Of a stretch of DNA of 64,000 bases, positions 8,950 to 17,315 are shown one piece after another. The stretch is from Paludibaculum fermentans (GTDB lineage: Bacteria; Acidobacteriota; Terriglobia; Bryobacterales; Bryobacteraceae). Made by a program: the position numbers and the translations under genes. Below the pieces are notes generated by a model that worked only from the letters and a program-made list of their open reading frames with translations, did not search any database and was not told the DNA's origin. Positions within the stretch are counted from its first letter, which is position 1; every line of letters starts with the position of its first letter. The stretch spans positions 558,001 to 622,000 of the forward strand of contig NZ_CP063849.1 in NCBI RefSeq assembly GCF_015277775.1. Direction: 5' to 3'.

Positions 8950-9159
8950 ATGGCAACGCAGATCAACGAAATCCATATCGCGCCGCTGGCCGCTGCTCCC
9001 GTGGAGGCCGCGCGGCCCGCGCTCCGGCAGGGCAGGAACCTGCTCTTCGTCATCGCCATCGAGGCCGCCACCCTCTACCTCACAGGCGGAATCCTGGGCA
9101 TCCTGCTCGGGCTCACCGCCTCGATCCTCTTCTCCCAGCTCCGCAGATTCGGCCGCTAG
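8950..9159 (+). CDS. small membrane protein of unknown function
   Basis: 69 residues with an AAGGAG site at 8938-8943 and correct spacing. A soluble, Ala-rich N-terminus (~28 residues) is followed by a hydrophobic stretch of ~32 residues (LLFVIAIEAATLYLTGGILG, then ILLGLTASILF). That can form one long or two short membrane helices with a central Gly-Gly turn, ending in a basic LRRFGR. It lies between the STAS gene and the HlyD gene on the same strand and could belong to the same transcript. No family recognised. Confidence 0.65.
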   Translation: MATQINEIHIAPLAAAPVEAARPALRQGRNLLFVIAIEAATLYLTGGILGILLGLTASILFSQLRRFGR

Positions 9160-9267
9160 CGCCCAGGCAAACCGCGACTGGCAAGGGCCGGGCTCCACCT
9201 ACTCGTCTTTAATGGACCGCATCACCAACCGCAGCCCCTAACCAACCCAAGCCAGAAAGGACTCACC

Positions 9268-10287
9268 ATGAAGCCGCAAACCACCTCGGCCGTCGTCCTG
9301 CTCACCACGGCCTGTCTCGTGGGCGCAGTCTGGACCCATGCCAACCTCACGTCCACTGGTCACTGGCGGCCATCCGATGCCGGCGAGAGCCCCCAGGATC
9401 CGGCGCCCTTCCGCCTGACCGGCGAGCTCGTCTCCGTCTCCACAGTGCCGGTGGAAGGCTCCGTCCTCGAACTCGAAGTCCCCTTGAACGCCCAGGTCCG
9501 CAAAGGCCAGGTGATCGGCGAAACCCAGTTGGACGCGATGCCCGCGCCCGCCGCGGAACTGGACGCCCGCCGCAACCTGGCTGCCGCCGCGGCCGCTGTC
9601 GAAGCGGCCCGCACCCAACTCCAGGACGCGGAGGCCCGCGTCTCCGCCGCCCGCGCTCGAGCCGAAGACACCCGCAACCATCTGGTGGGCGCGGAAGTGG
9701 CCGCCGGCGAAGTGCAGGCCGCTGTGCAGCGGGACGAGATGCTCTACCGCGAGGGGATGGAGAGCCAGTTGAAGCACGACGAGGCGCTCTCGCTGCAGCA
9801 GTCGGCCAGCCGCCAGATCGACACGCAATCGCAACTCGCCGGCAACTCGCTCAACACCATGGAGCAACTGGAATCGCAGCAGGCCGCGGCCCAGGCCGCT
9901 CTCCAGCAGGCGGAAGACGACCGCCGCGCCGCTGAATCCGCCGTCGCCAGCCCGCAGGCCGCGGCCGTCCGCAGCCCCGTCCTCGCGCCGGCCGACGGCT
10001 ACCTCGTCCTTCGCGATGAGTTTTCCAGGGACCTCGAAATCGTCTCCGATCTCAACCGCCAGGTCGAAACCCGGATCCCCCAGTCGAGCCTCTTCGCCGT
10101 CCACATCGGCCAACTCGCCACGGTCACGCTCGACAGCCAGCCGAAGGTCGTGTTCCACGCCGTGGTCCGAAACATCGGTGATGCCCAAGCCTCGGCCGCG
10201 GGCGCCTTCTGCCCCGTCACCCTCTCGCTGACCGATGCCTCCGGCCTGGGCAACGACACCGCCCGCGCCACCATCACCCTGCAATAA
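9268..10287 (+). CDS. HlyD-family periplasmic adaptor (membrane fusion protein)
   Basis: 339 residues. An N-terminal anchor (VVLLTTACLVGAVW) comes first. A lipoyl half-motif (LTGELVSVSTVPVEGSVLEL) leads into a long Ala/Gln/Glu-rich coiled-coil hairpin (~100-235). The returning lipoyl half (SPVLAPADGYLVLRDEF) and a beta-barrel domain follow. This is the layout of HlyD/EmrA adaptors, which link an inner-membrane pump to an outer-membrane channel. No ABC or MFS pump and no TolC-like channel gene is next to it, so it is an orphan in this window. The ribosome binding site is AAAGGA. The family call is firm; the substrate is unknown. Confidence 0.85.
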   Translation: MKPQTTSAVVLLTTACLVGAVWTHANLTSTGHWRPSDAGESPQDPAPFRLTGELVSVSTVPVEGSVLELEVPLNAQVRKGQVIGETQLDAMPAPAAELDARRNLAAAAAAVEAARTQLQDAEARVSAARARAEDTRNHLVGAEVAAGEVQAAVQRDEMLYREGMESQLKHDEALSLQQSASRQIDTQSQLAGNSLNTMEQLESQQAAAQAALQQAEDDRRAAESAVASPQAAAVRSPVLAPADGYLVLRDEFSRDLEIVSDLNRQVETRIPQSSLFAVHIGQLATVTLDSQPKVVFHAVVRNIGDAQASAAGAFCPVTLSLTDASGLGNDTARATITLQ

Positions 10288-10310
10288 CCCGCAGTCTCGA
10301 CGGCAGCGCT

Positions 10311-11723
10311 CTACTCGAGCGTTGCCGTCACATAGATCAGCTGCCCCATCCGCTCCACCAGCAGCACAACCGCATCAGACTTCTTCTGCTCTTTCACGGC
10401 AGCCTTCAACTCATCCAGCGACGCAATGGCTTTGGTGTTCACCTCATAAATCACATCGCCCGCCACCAACCCCGGATTCAAACCCGCATACTCGGCCGGC
10501 ACCGCAGCCACCGCCACGCCCGACAGCCGCCGCAGGTCCGTCAGGATCGCCGTCACCTTCTCGTCCACCGTGACCGCCAGGATCCCCAGTTCCCGCACCA
10601 GCGCGGCCTCATAACTGGCCTGGTCCGCCAGCAGGCTGGGCTCGTTCTTGCGCTCCAGCACCGCCACCGTCTTCGTCATCTCTTCTTTGCCGCGTTGGAA
10701 GACGATCTTCAACTCATCGCCCGGCGACCGCTGGAACACCGTCAACGCCAGGTCCCGCACCTCCCGGATCGGCTTCCCGTCAATCGAGATCAGTACATCG
10801 CCCGGCTGCAACCCCGCCGCGTCCGCCGCGCCATGCGGAGCCACATCCGACAGAATCACACCGGAGTCGCGATCCAGGCCCAAGCCCGATGCCAGCGCCG
10901 GCGTAATCGCCTCCGGCAGCACCCCGATCGCGCCGCGCCTGACCCGCCCGTCCTTGCGCAGCTTCTGGTACACGTCCTTAGCCAGATTCGCCGGAATCGC
11001 AAAACCGATCCCCTCATTGCCGCCCGACTCCGAGTAGATCATCGTGTTGATCCCCACGATCTTTCCCTCGATATCCAGCAGCGGCCCGCCGCTGTTGCCA
11101 GGATTGATCGGGGCGTCCGTCTGGATGTACACCATCGGACTCTCGGGCTTGAGCTGCCGCAGCGTCGCGCTCACCACGCCGTGCGTCAACGTATTCTGCA
11201 ACCCCAGCGGACTGCCCAGCGCCATCACCAGCCGCCCCTGACGCAGGGTGTCCGAATTGAGAAAAGAAAGCGTAGGCAGGTTCGTGCCCTCGATCTTGAG
11301 CACCGCGATGTCCACCTGCCGGTCCAGCCCCACCAGCTTCGCCGGCAGCACGTGCCCATGCGGAGCCTGGCCCTTCTCATCCATTCGCAGCACCTTCACT
11401 TCAATGCGCCGCGCATTCTGCACCACATGCGCGTTCGTGACGATGTAGCCGGCCGGATCCACGATCACACCCGAGCCCGTGGCCTCCTGCTCCGACACAA
11501 AACCCATCCGCTGCGAATCGCCCTGGCCCACCGGCGCCACCCGCTGCACCAGGATCTGCACCACCGCCGGACTCGCCGCCTCGGCCAGGTTCTCCATCGC
11601 CTCGCTATAGTCCGCCAGCGACTTCGCCGGCGCGCTGAGAGGCGCCTTCGCTCTCGTCTGAGCCATCTCCGGAGAAGCCGCCAGCACCATCGCCAGCACG
11701 CCGCAAACAACCGGCCTCATCAT
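10311..11723 (-). CDS. HtrA/DegP-family periplasmic serine protease
   Basis: 470 residues with a strong GGAGG site upstream of ATGATG. After a signal peptide (~1-22) comes a trypsin-like domain with the triad His99 (TNAHVV), Asp138 (DIAVLK) and Ser211 (NPGNSGGPL). Two PDZ domains follow (~265-350, with GAADAAGLQPGDVLISIDG, and ~375-465, with GLNPGLVAGDVIYEVN). The protease degrades or refolds damaged envelope proteins in the periplasm. It is convergent with the HlyD gene, leaving only ~23 bp between stops. The family is certain; assignment to DegP, DegQ or DegS is not made. Confidence 0.93.
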   Translation of the reverse strand: MMRPVVCGVLAMVLAASPEMAQTRAKAPLSAPAKSLADYSEAMENLAEAASPAVVQILVQRVAPVGQGDSQRMGFVSEQEATGSGVIVDPAGYIVTNAHVVQNARRIEVKVLRMDEKGQAPHGHVLPAKLVGLDRQVDIAVLKIEGTNLPTLSFLNSDTLRQGRLVMALGSPLGLQNTLTHGVVSATLRQLKPESPMVYIQTDAPINPGNSGGPLLDIEGKIVGINTMIYSESGGNEGIGFAIPANLAKDVYQKLRKDGRVRRGAIGVLPEAITPALASGLGLDRDSGVILSDVAPHGAADAAGLQPGDVLISIDGKPIREVRDLALTVFQRSPGDELKIVFQRGKEEMTKTVAVLERKNEPSLLADQASYEAALVRELGILAVTVDEKVTAILTDLRRLSGVAVAAVPAEYAGLNPGLVAGDVIYEVNTKAIASLDELKAAVKEQKKSDAVVLLVERMGQLIYVTATLE

Positions 11724-11847
11724 GAATTTCTTTCCTCCACCCAGTGCCGGCAGCCGTCACAGCGGCCGCGGCCGGGCCGCTCTCTGTTACTTCTATTCCT
11801 TGGATGACTGCCGACCCCATCCAGTTTCTTCGTAAGATTTGTAATGC

Positions 11848-11887
11848 AAAACCGGCCCAAGTCCTTGATTCAGGACGTTGGGCCGGT
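11848..11887 (-). terminator. rho-independent terminator of the PEGA-domain gene
   Basis: On the minus strand a 14-bp stem, interrupted by one bulged base (arms 11873-11887 and 11851-11864), closes an 8-nt loop and runs directly into GGTTTTGC. It lies ~50 bp downstream of the stop at 11935, as expected for a factor-independent terminator, although the T-tract is short. Confidence 0.75.
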
Positions 11888-11934
11888 GTTCATCCGGAAT
11901 GGGTGGGCGCACTGCGCGCCGCGCCGATGCTGCG

Positions 11935-12381
11935 TCAAGACTTCGGCTCCATACGCAGCTCCGGCCGCACCTTCATCGTCTTGCCGTTCACCACGTAGAT
12001 CTGTTGCGCGAACTGCTCGCGCCCCGGAGCCCGCACTTCCAGCTTGTATGACCCCTGCCGCAGCCACATCGACTTCAGCTCGCCCACCGTGCCCGCATAC
12101 GACCCGTTCACGAATACCTCGGCGTCTTTGATCTTCGTATCCAGCTTCACCTGGCCCGCATTCGGATGCGTCACCATCGGGTACCCGCCGTAGAAGTACG
12201 GGTCATAGCCGTAACCCCACGGTCCGAACGCCGGGCCAAAGCCAAAGCCGCCCCGGACATAGCGGACGCCCGCGCTCGCGGGCAGGGCCACGATCAAGGC
12301 CGCCGACACCAGTAGCAGCTTGCGCAGCATCGTGAATCCGAAGCGGCGTTCCGCGCCATCCCTGCCATTTGTGAGTGTCAT
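11935..12381 (-). CDS. PEGA-domain exported protein
   Basis: 148 residues from the ATG at 12381, chosen because AAGGAG lies 9 nt upstream on the minus strand (12391-12396); the frame is open further upstream to 12423. A signal peptide (MLRKLLLVSAALIVALPASAG) starts near residue 18. A Gly/Tyr/Phe-rich linker follows (GFGFGPAFGPWGYGYDPYFY), then a PEGA domain: VKLDTKIKDAEVFVNGSYAG and LRQGSYKLEVRAPGREQF. PEGA domains are small beta-sandwich folds found on surface and envelope proteins. The role is unknown. It is followed by a good terminator and so is probably monocistronic. Confidence 0.85.
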   Translation of the reverse strand: MTLTNGRDGAERRFGFTMLRKLLLVSAALIVALPASAGVRYVRGGFGFGPAFGPWGYGYDPYFYGGYPMVTHPNAGQVKLDTKIKDAEVFVNGSYAGTVGELKSMWLRQGSYKLEVRAPGREQFAQQIYVVNGKTMKVRPELRMEPKS

Positions 12382-12627
12382 CGTCTTACTCTCCTTACCG
12401 GACCTCGCTTCTTGCTCGGTCACCCCTATGGACGCCGCATACCCCTGTCGCGTAGCTAGCCTCCGTCGGGTATTCGCACTCCTGCTGAATCAGTAGGCCA
12501 CCCTCCACAGTCACCTGGAGGCGCGCGCCCGCATCACCCGCGCAGGCTTACAATGCTTGAATAGAACGGTGGCGGCTTCCCTCCGCCACCCTGGTGTCCA
12601 ATCCAAATCTCGAGGCCTGTCACGCCC

Positions 12628-13611
12628 ATGTCCAATCAGCCCCCCGCCGACCTCTGGCAGTTGTGCGACCTGCAAACCCCCTGGTGCATCCACACCGCCG
12701 CCACTTTGCGTATCGCCAATCACCTGCAGGCCGGTCTTTCGGACGTGAACGAACTCGCCGCCGCTGCTCACTGCGACGCCTACGCTCTCGACTGCCTCCT
12801 CGGCTACCTCGCCTCCAAAGGCGTCTTTGAGCAGACCGCGCCCGGCCGGTACGCCCTCAATGAAACCGCCCGGGGCCTGCTGGATCCGGGCACGCTGATC
12901 GGCCTCGACGTCGACGGCTTCGGAGGCCGCATGGCCTACGCCTGGGGCACCCTGCCCAGCTATGTCCGCACCGGCCGCCCCGCCTATCACGAACGTTTCG
13001 GCCGCGGCTTCTGGGAGGATCTCGAAGCGAACCCGGCCATCGCGGCCCAGTTCGACGCCCTCATCGGCCCAGCCGGCCACGGCCTGCCCAACCCCAACTT
13101 TGACATCACTGGAGGCTGGGACTCCATCCAGTCGGTAGTCGATCTAGGCGGCGGTACCGGAGCCATGCTGGCCGAACTGCTGCGAGTCCATCCGCATCTC
13201 CAGGGAACGCTGCTCGACCAGCCCGGCACCGTAGCCCGCTCCACGGAAATCTTCGAGCAGGCCGGAGTGGCCTCGCGCGTGACCCTCTGTGGTCAGAGCT
13301 TCTTCGACCCCCTGCCGCCCGGAGCCGGTCTCTACTTACTAAGAGGGATCCTGAACGACTGGCCGGACGCGGAAACCGTAGCCATCCTGAAGCGAGCTGC
13401 CGAAGCCGCCCGGCCCAACGGCCGTGTCGTGGTGTTGAAGAGTGTAAGCCCCAACGGCGGCTCCCGGACGCTAACCATCGAGATGGTGCTGCTGGCCGGC
13501 AAGCACCGCACCCTGGACGAATTCAAGCCGCTAGTCCGGCAAGCGGGCCTGGAAGTGGTATCCGCGGGACCCCAAGCCGCCTACTACGTAGTCGAGTGCC
13601 GCCCCATCTGA
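12628..13611 (+). CDS. SAM-dependent O-methyltransferase (methyltransferase_2 type)
   Basis: 327 residues. The N-terminal half is a winged-helix dimerisation domain (LCDLQTPWCIHTAATLRIAN; ELAAAAHCDAYALDCLLGYL). A Rossmann SAM-binding domain follows with motif I VVDLGGGTGAMLAELL and the acidic motif LLDQPGTV, then LRGILNDWPD, which matches the LHDWxD motif of this family with the His replaced by Asn. That His is the catalytic base in many small-molecule O-methyltransferases, so the change may alter or weaken catalysis. The ending (RPLVRQAG-type helix plus YYVVECRPI) is typical. The likely substrate is a small aromatic or polyketide; no biosynthetic cluster is next to it. Confidence 0.85.
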   Translation: MSNQPPADLWQLCDLQTPWCIHTAATLRIANHLQAGLSDVNELAAAAHCDAYALDCLLGYLASKGVFEQTAPGRYALNETARGLLDPGTLIGLDVDGFGGRMAYAWGTLPSYVRTGRPAYHERFGRGFWEDLEANPAIAAQFDALIGPAGHGLPNPNFDITGGWDSIQSVVDLGGGTGAMLAELLRVHPHLQGTLLDQPGTVARSTEIFEQAGVASRVTLCGQSFFDPLPPGAGLYLLRGILNDWPDAETVAILKRAAEAARPNGRVVVLKSVSPNGGSRTLTIEMVLLAGKHRTLDEFKPLVRQAGLEVVSAGPQAAYYVVECRPI

Positions 13612-13978
13612 CCAGTAACCAGCCCCCCGCGCCACGAACCGCGACTGGTAAGGAGTCCCCATGGCCCCACGGGCCGCCAAAGCGGACGAAGCCGAAATAG
13701 AGCCGCGAAGGTGAGTGAGCGGATAGCCCGCTGAAGAGCTGCAACGACCCCATCCGGACGACCCTATGCCAGCGCGTCTTCTATGGACTCTCAGTATCTC
13801 CCTGCGGGCCGCCAAAACGGAGGAAGCCGCCCCCGCGTCCCCAGTCCCGGAGCGCAGCGACGGGCTACGGTGGCGTCCCCAATGGCGCGGGCCACGGTCC
13901 CCACGCGCCTTCACCGCCGTGGACAGCCACCGCAAGGCTCCACTCAGTGCAGCAGCGCGACGCCCCGCCAACCCCGTT
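13612..13978. other. intergenic region with short direct repeats, no gene seen
   Basis: This stretch lies between convergent genes. I see no convincing coding frame. It holds a ~25-bp direct repeat (gggccgccaaagcggacgaa at 13671 and a diverged copy from 13806) and an inverted relative of the 90-bp array unit (13838-13870). A 17-base stretch around 13638 (aaccgcgactggtaagg) differs by one base from one near 9173. Confidence 0.5.
13838..13870 (-). repeat. single reverse-oriented relative of the 90-bp repeat unit
   Basis: The segment ccccagtcccggagcg followed by gcgacgggcta is the reverse complement, with a 2-nt difference, of the core of the 90-bp units at 36365-36676. It shows that the unit is dispersed and not confined to the array. 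Confidence 0.65.
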
Positions 13979-15733
13979 CTACCGCCCCAGGAACGACTCC
14001 AGCTTGCTCACCTCGCGCTCACCGAGATCGAGATACTTCTTCCCGCCCGCCAGGTCGCCGCGCTTCATCGCGCCCTCGCACTCGTCGAGGTAAAACTCCA
14101 TCCGTTGCGCCGCCGTATTGATGTCGCCGCGCATGCCCAAACCCTGCCGCGCCTGCGCCTGCTTCATCCGTTCCAGGCTCGCCTTCACGGTAGTGGCCCG
14201 CGTCCCCAGCAGCATCAACTGTTCCCGCAAATCGCGCAAGGCCCCCGCGGACGCCTCCGCCGCCTGACTCGCGGCATTCGACCCCGCCGGCTGCTGCACA
14301 ACGGGAGGCGCCGTCACCACCGGATTCTGGCTGGCGCCCGAAGGCTCAATCGAAGCCTGACTCGACCCGGGCCGCGTCGAAACCGGATCCGCATGAGGCC
14401 GCCCGCCGCCCGTAGGCACAGGCACCTCCTTTGCGCCCCCCGAAACCGGCTGGCTCACCGGAGCCTGCCCGGCCACCGGACTGCTAGCGGGCCCCGTAGC
14501 CGGCCCGGAACTCGGTTCCACCCGAGGCGGCTGCGGCGTGCCTGTCGCATCCTGCCCCGAAGACAGACTCTGCGTCGGCCCGCCCGCCTGGGTCCGGAAC
14601 AACTTTGGGATCTGCACGGCGCCGACAATCAGCACGGCCACGGTGGCCAGCGAGCCGATCGCGATATACAACCCCCGGTTCCCCAAAGGCCGGCCCGTGG
14701 GCACATCTGCCGCCGGCGCATAAGCCGGGGCAGGGAACTCGGGAGCCGGAGCCGACACCGGCGACTGCATGAACGCCGAAGCCGAAAGAGGAGCCGCGCC
14801 ACCCGTAGTCGCGGCCGGAGGAACAACCCCCGTTGCCGCAGCCGGCGTGTGTGTAGCCGGGGACACGGACGCCGCCACGGCAGGCCGAGTCACCGTAGCC
14901 CCCGCGGCCGGCCCGCCCAGCAACGTCTCCATCGCGCGCAGCATCGCCGCGGCCGACTGGAACCGCCGCTCCCGGTCCTTCTCAATCGCCGTCAGGATAA
15001 TATCGTTCAACGCCTGCGGCACATTCGGATCAATCTCAATCGGCGGCACCGGAGTCTGTTTCAGATGCGCCACCATCAGGGAATAATCGCTGTCGCCCAG
15101 GAACGGCCGCCGTCCGGTGACGATCTCATACAGCGAGATCCCCAGCGCGTAAATGTCCGCCCGGTGATCCAGGTCCGTCGCGCCTTCAATCTGCTCCGGC
15201 GACATATACGGCAGCGAACCCACGGTGAACCCGGTCTTCGTCAGCGACTGATCCTGCTTCAACTTGGCAATGCCGAAGTCCAGCAGTTTGATCACGCCTT
15301 CCGTGGTCACCATGATGTTGGCCGGCTTCAGGTCCCGGTGGACCACGCCTTCGCCGTGCGCATATGCCAGTGCGCTCAGCACCTGGCTCATTAGCTCCGC
15401 GGCCTTGCGGGGCGGTGCCGGGCCCAACTTCAACAGCCGCTCCAGCGTCGTCCCTTCGACATACTCCATCACCATCAACACCTGGTTATCCACACGCAAT
15501 GCCGTGTGCAGACCCGCGATGTTCCGGTGGGTCAGACGCGCCTGGACCTTGATTTCGCGCAGAAACCGGTCCGCCTGGTCCCGCTCCTCGCCCGCGTTCA
15601 TCAGCAGGACCTTCAGCGCCTCGGTGCGCTCCGTCAGCAGGTTGCGGACCTTATATACTTTGCCCATCCCGCCGGCGCCCAGGACGGAAATGATCTCGTA
15701 GTCGCCGATGCGTGAACCAATCGCGTAGTCCAT
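13979..15733 (-). CDS. transmembrane Ser/Thr protein kinase (PknB-like)
   Basis: 584 residues. The kinase domain (~11-275) has the glycine loop (LGAGGMGKVYKV), Lys41, catalytic Asp134 in HRDLKPAN, DFG at 152-154 and the MSPEQ activation-segment end. A long Ala/Pro/Thr-rich linker precedes a membrane helix near 353-373 (GLYIAIGSLATVAVLIVGAV). Another Pro/Ser-rich stretch and a C-terminal helical domain (LREQLMLLG; AMKRGDLAGGKKYLDLGE) follow, presumably periplasmic. It is transcribed from the CsgG-like gene 8 bp upstream, so the two probably act together, for example in sensing or controlling secretion or envelope state. Partner and substrates are not identifiable. Confidence 0.92.
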   Translation of the reverse strand: MDYAIGSRIGDYEIISVLGAGGMGKVYKVRNLLTERTEALKVLLMNAGEERDQADRFLREIKVQARLTHRNIAGLHTALRVDNQVLMVMEYVEGTTLERLLKLGPAPPRKAAELMSQVLSALAYAHGEGVVHRDLKPANIMVTTEGVIKLLDFGIAKLKQDQSLTKTGFTVGSLPYMSPEQIEGATDLDHRADIYALGISLYEIVTGRRPFLGDSDYSLMVAHLKQTPVPPIEIDPNVPQALNDIILTAIEKDRERRFQSAAAMLRAMETLLGGPAAGATVTRPAVAASVSPATHTPAAATGVVPPAATTGGAAPLSASAFMQSPVSAPAPEFPAPAYAPAADVPTGRPLGNRGLYIAIGSLATVAVLIVGAVQIPKLFRTQAGGPTQSLSSGQDATGTPQPPRVEPSSGPATGPASSPVAGQAPVSQPVSGGAKEVPVPTGGGRPHADPVSTRPGSSQASIEPSGASQNPVVTAPPVVQQPAGSNAASQAAEASAGALRDLREQLMLLGTRATTVKASLERMKQAQARQGLGMRGDINTAAQRMEFYLDECEGAMKRGDLAGGKKYLDLGEREVSKLESFLGR

Positions 15734-15741
15734 CGCTCGCC

Positions 15742-16725
15742 TCAGTTCGTCGTCTTCACCGCATCGCCGACTTTCAAGGGCGATGTACCCGCGTAGGAGC
15801 CGACAGCCGCCAGGTCGTCCAGGTCGGTAATGGTCACCCAGCCGACGGTCTCTTCGATCCGCCGGATCACCTTGCCCGTCGCCGGATCCTTGATCTCGCG
15901 CGTCACCTTCACCACCTGGAACTTGTCACCCAGCGCGACGCCCGCTTTCTTGCCGACGTTCAGGGTAATCGTGTTGCCGCTGACATCGGCCACCAGGCCC
16001 TCGATGATGCGCGCATGCGCCGGAATCGCGGAGGAGTTGCCCTGCAACTGTGTCGCGGTCGAGGCCACGGCCTGCGCTGTCGCCTCGCCGAGAATTGAAT
16101 TCGCGAACTGCGAACTGCCGATGCTGTAGCCCGCACCCGCCGCCGAACTGTAGCTGCCGCCCGAGCCCAGCAGAGACGCGCCCGACCTCTTCGACTCGCC
16201 TTTCCCAGTGAACGCTGCGAAAATCTGGGCCGTATCCGTGCCGATAATGCGTGCGCTGATCGCCACTACTGCCTTGGCTTCCTTCTTGCCCACGCCGCCG
16301 AGACCGTAGCGCGAAGCCATGCCCCCCAGCGCGCCGCCGCCGACGTTGGTCTCCTTGTCATCGCGCCCGAACTGCGTGATGCTCCCCATGATGATCGCGT
16401 CCACGCCCAGAAGTTTGCCGATCTTCGCCGCCGCCGCAGCATCCGCGCGGTCGCTGTTGGAAAGGTTCTGTTCGGCCATCACCTTGTCCAGGGTCTTGCG
16501 TTCGTACACCGTATAAACGCCGCCCTGCACCAGTTTTTCCACCAGCAAATCGGCAATACCCTTGCCGATATCGACATTGCCGCCGAAGATCGCCGACACG
16601 CCGCCCTGCACGGTTCCGTAATCAAAATCGAGAATCGCGACCTTCTTCTTAGGCGGAGCCGTTTGTGCCAGGCAGCTGAATGCCACTGCTCCGGCCAGCG
16701 CCGTCCGCAAAATCATGTTCTTCAT
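15742..16725 (-). CDS. CsgG-family secretion/assembly protein
   Basis: 327 residues with a GGAGGG site just upstream. A short signal peptide (ILRTALAGAVAFSCLAQ) comes first. The CsgG-type domain follows: VAILDFDYGTV, GIADLLVEKLVQGGVYTVYERKTLDKVMAEQ in pieces, and GVDAIIMGSITQFG. The C-terminal part has a FlgT/beta-barrel-like segment (GLVADVSGNTITLNVGKKAG and LGDKFQVVKV). CsgG forms the outer-membrane channel for curli; wider-family members are envelope proteins of varied function. The Cys in the signal region (FSCLAQ) may be a lipobox variant, but the fit is poor. It is coupled to the Ser/Thr kinase downstream. No curlin genes are present, so export of curli is not implied. Confidence 0.85.
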   Translation of the reverse strand: MKNMILRTALAGAVAFSCLAQTAPPKKKVAILDFDYGTVQGGVSAIFGGNVDIGKGIADLLVEKLVQGGVYTVYERKTLDKVMAEQNLSNSDRADAAAAAKIGKLLGVDAIIMGSITQFGRDDKETNVGGGALGGMASRYGLGGVGKKEAKAVVAISARIIGTDTAQIFAAFTGKGESKRSGASLLGSGGSYSSAAGAGYSIGSSQFANSILGEATAQAVASTATQLQGNSSAIPAHARIIEGLVADVSGNTITLNVGKKAGVALGDKFQVVKVTREIKDPATGKVIRRIEETVGWVTITDLDDLAAVGSYAGTSPLKVGDAVKTTN

Positions 16726-17315
16726 TACACGCCCTCCGTGTACCCCAGTATATGGTGTTCCAGCGGCATTCCGTTCGCCGCTATTTGGAAGGCAAACACA
16801 AGGCGAAATTCACAGGCACGGAAAGCCCATCGAGCCGAGAGGCGCCCCCCGGCACCCAATCCAGCAGCCTCCGAAACAGCTCCACCGGCACCCACTCCGG
16901 TAGCCTCCGAAAAGGCCCCCCAGCCTTACCCCCGGCGCTAGCCGGGGGCCCGCCGCAACAGCGAAGCCACTTCCAGCTCAACCCGAAAAGCCCAAGAAGA
17001 GTTCCAACTCCAACCGCGACCCGCCCCCAGGGCACCCACTCCGGGAGCAACCGAACACTCCCCCCAGCCTTACCCCCGGCGCCAGCCGGGGGCCCGCCGC
17101 AACAGCGAAGCCACTTCCAGCTCAACCCGAAAAGCCCAAGAAGAGTTCCAACTCCAACCGCGACCCGCCCCCGGGGCACCCAATCCGGGAGCTACCGAAC
17201 ACTCCCCCCAGCATTACCCCCGGCGCAAGCCGGGGGCCCGCCGCATCAACGAAGCCACTTCCAGCTCAACCCGAAAAGCCCAACCCACGGCGACGCCGGC
17301 AGCCACCGCGTCCCC
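16726..17315. other. 590-bp intergenic region dominated by a tandem repeat
   Basis: There is no supported gene. Frames open through the repeat on both strands only because the 144-bp period is a multiple of three. Promoter elements for the CsgG gene should lie at 16726-16860. Confidence 0.6.
16916..17283 (+). repeat. 144-bp tandem repeat, about 2.5 copies, each with a conserved GC hairpin
   Basis: Units begin at 16916, 17060 and 17204, an exact 144-base spacing; the third stops after ~80 bases. Each unit starts with ccccccagc[ca]ttacccccgg and contains the stem cccccggc/gccggggg with a 4-nt loop that differs in each copy (gcta, gcca, gcaa). Units 1 and 2 differ at only a few positions elsewhere. 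Confidence 0.95.

Noticed and set aside
13766-15394. 542-codon + strand frame
   Set aside because: Antisense of the Ser/Thr kinase at 13979-15733; Arg/His/Pro-rich shadow.
15488-15496. Perfect DnaA-box sequence TTATCCACA
   Set aside because: A single copy inside a kinase gene, far from the skew switch and with no cluster; chance is sufficient.
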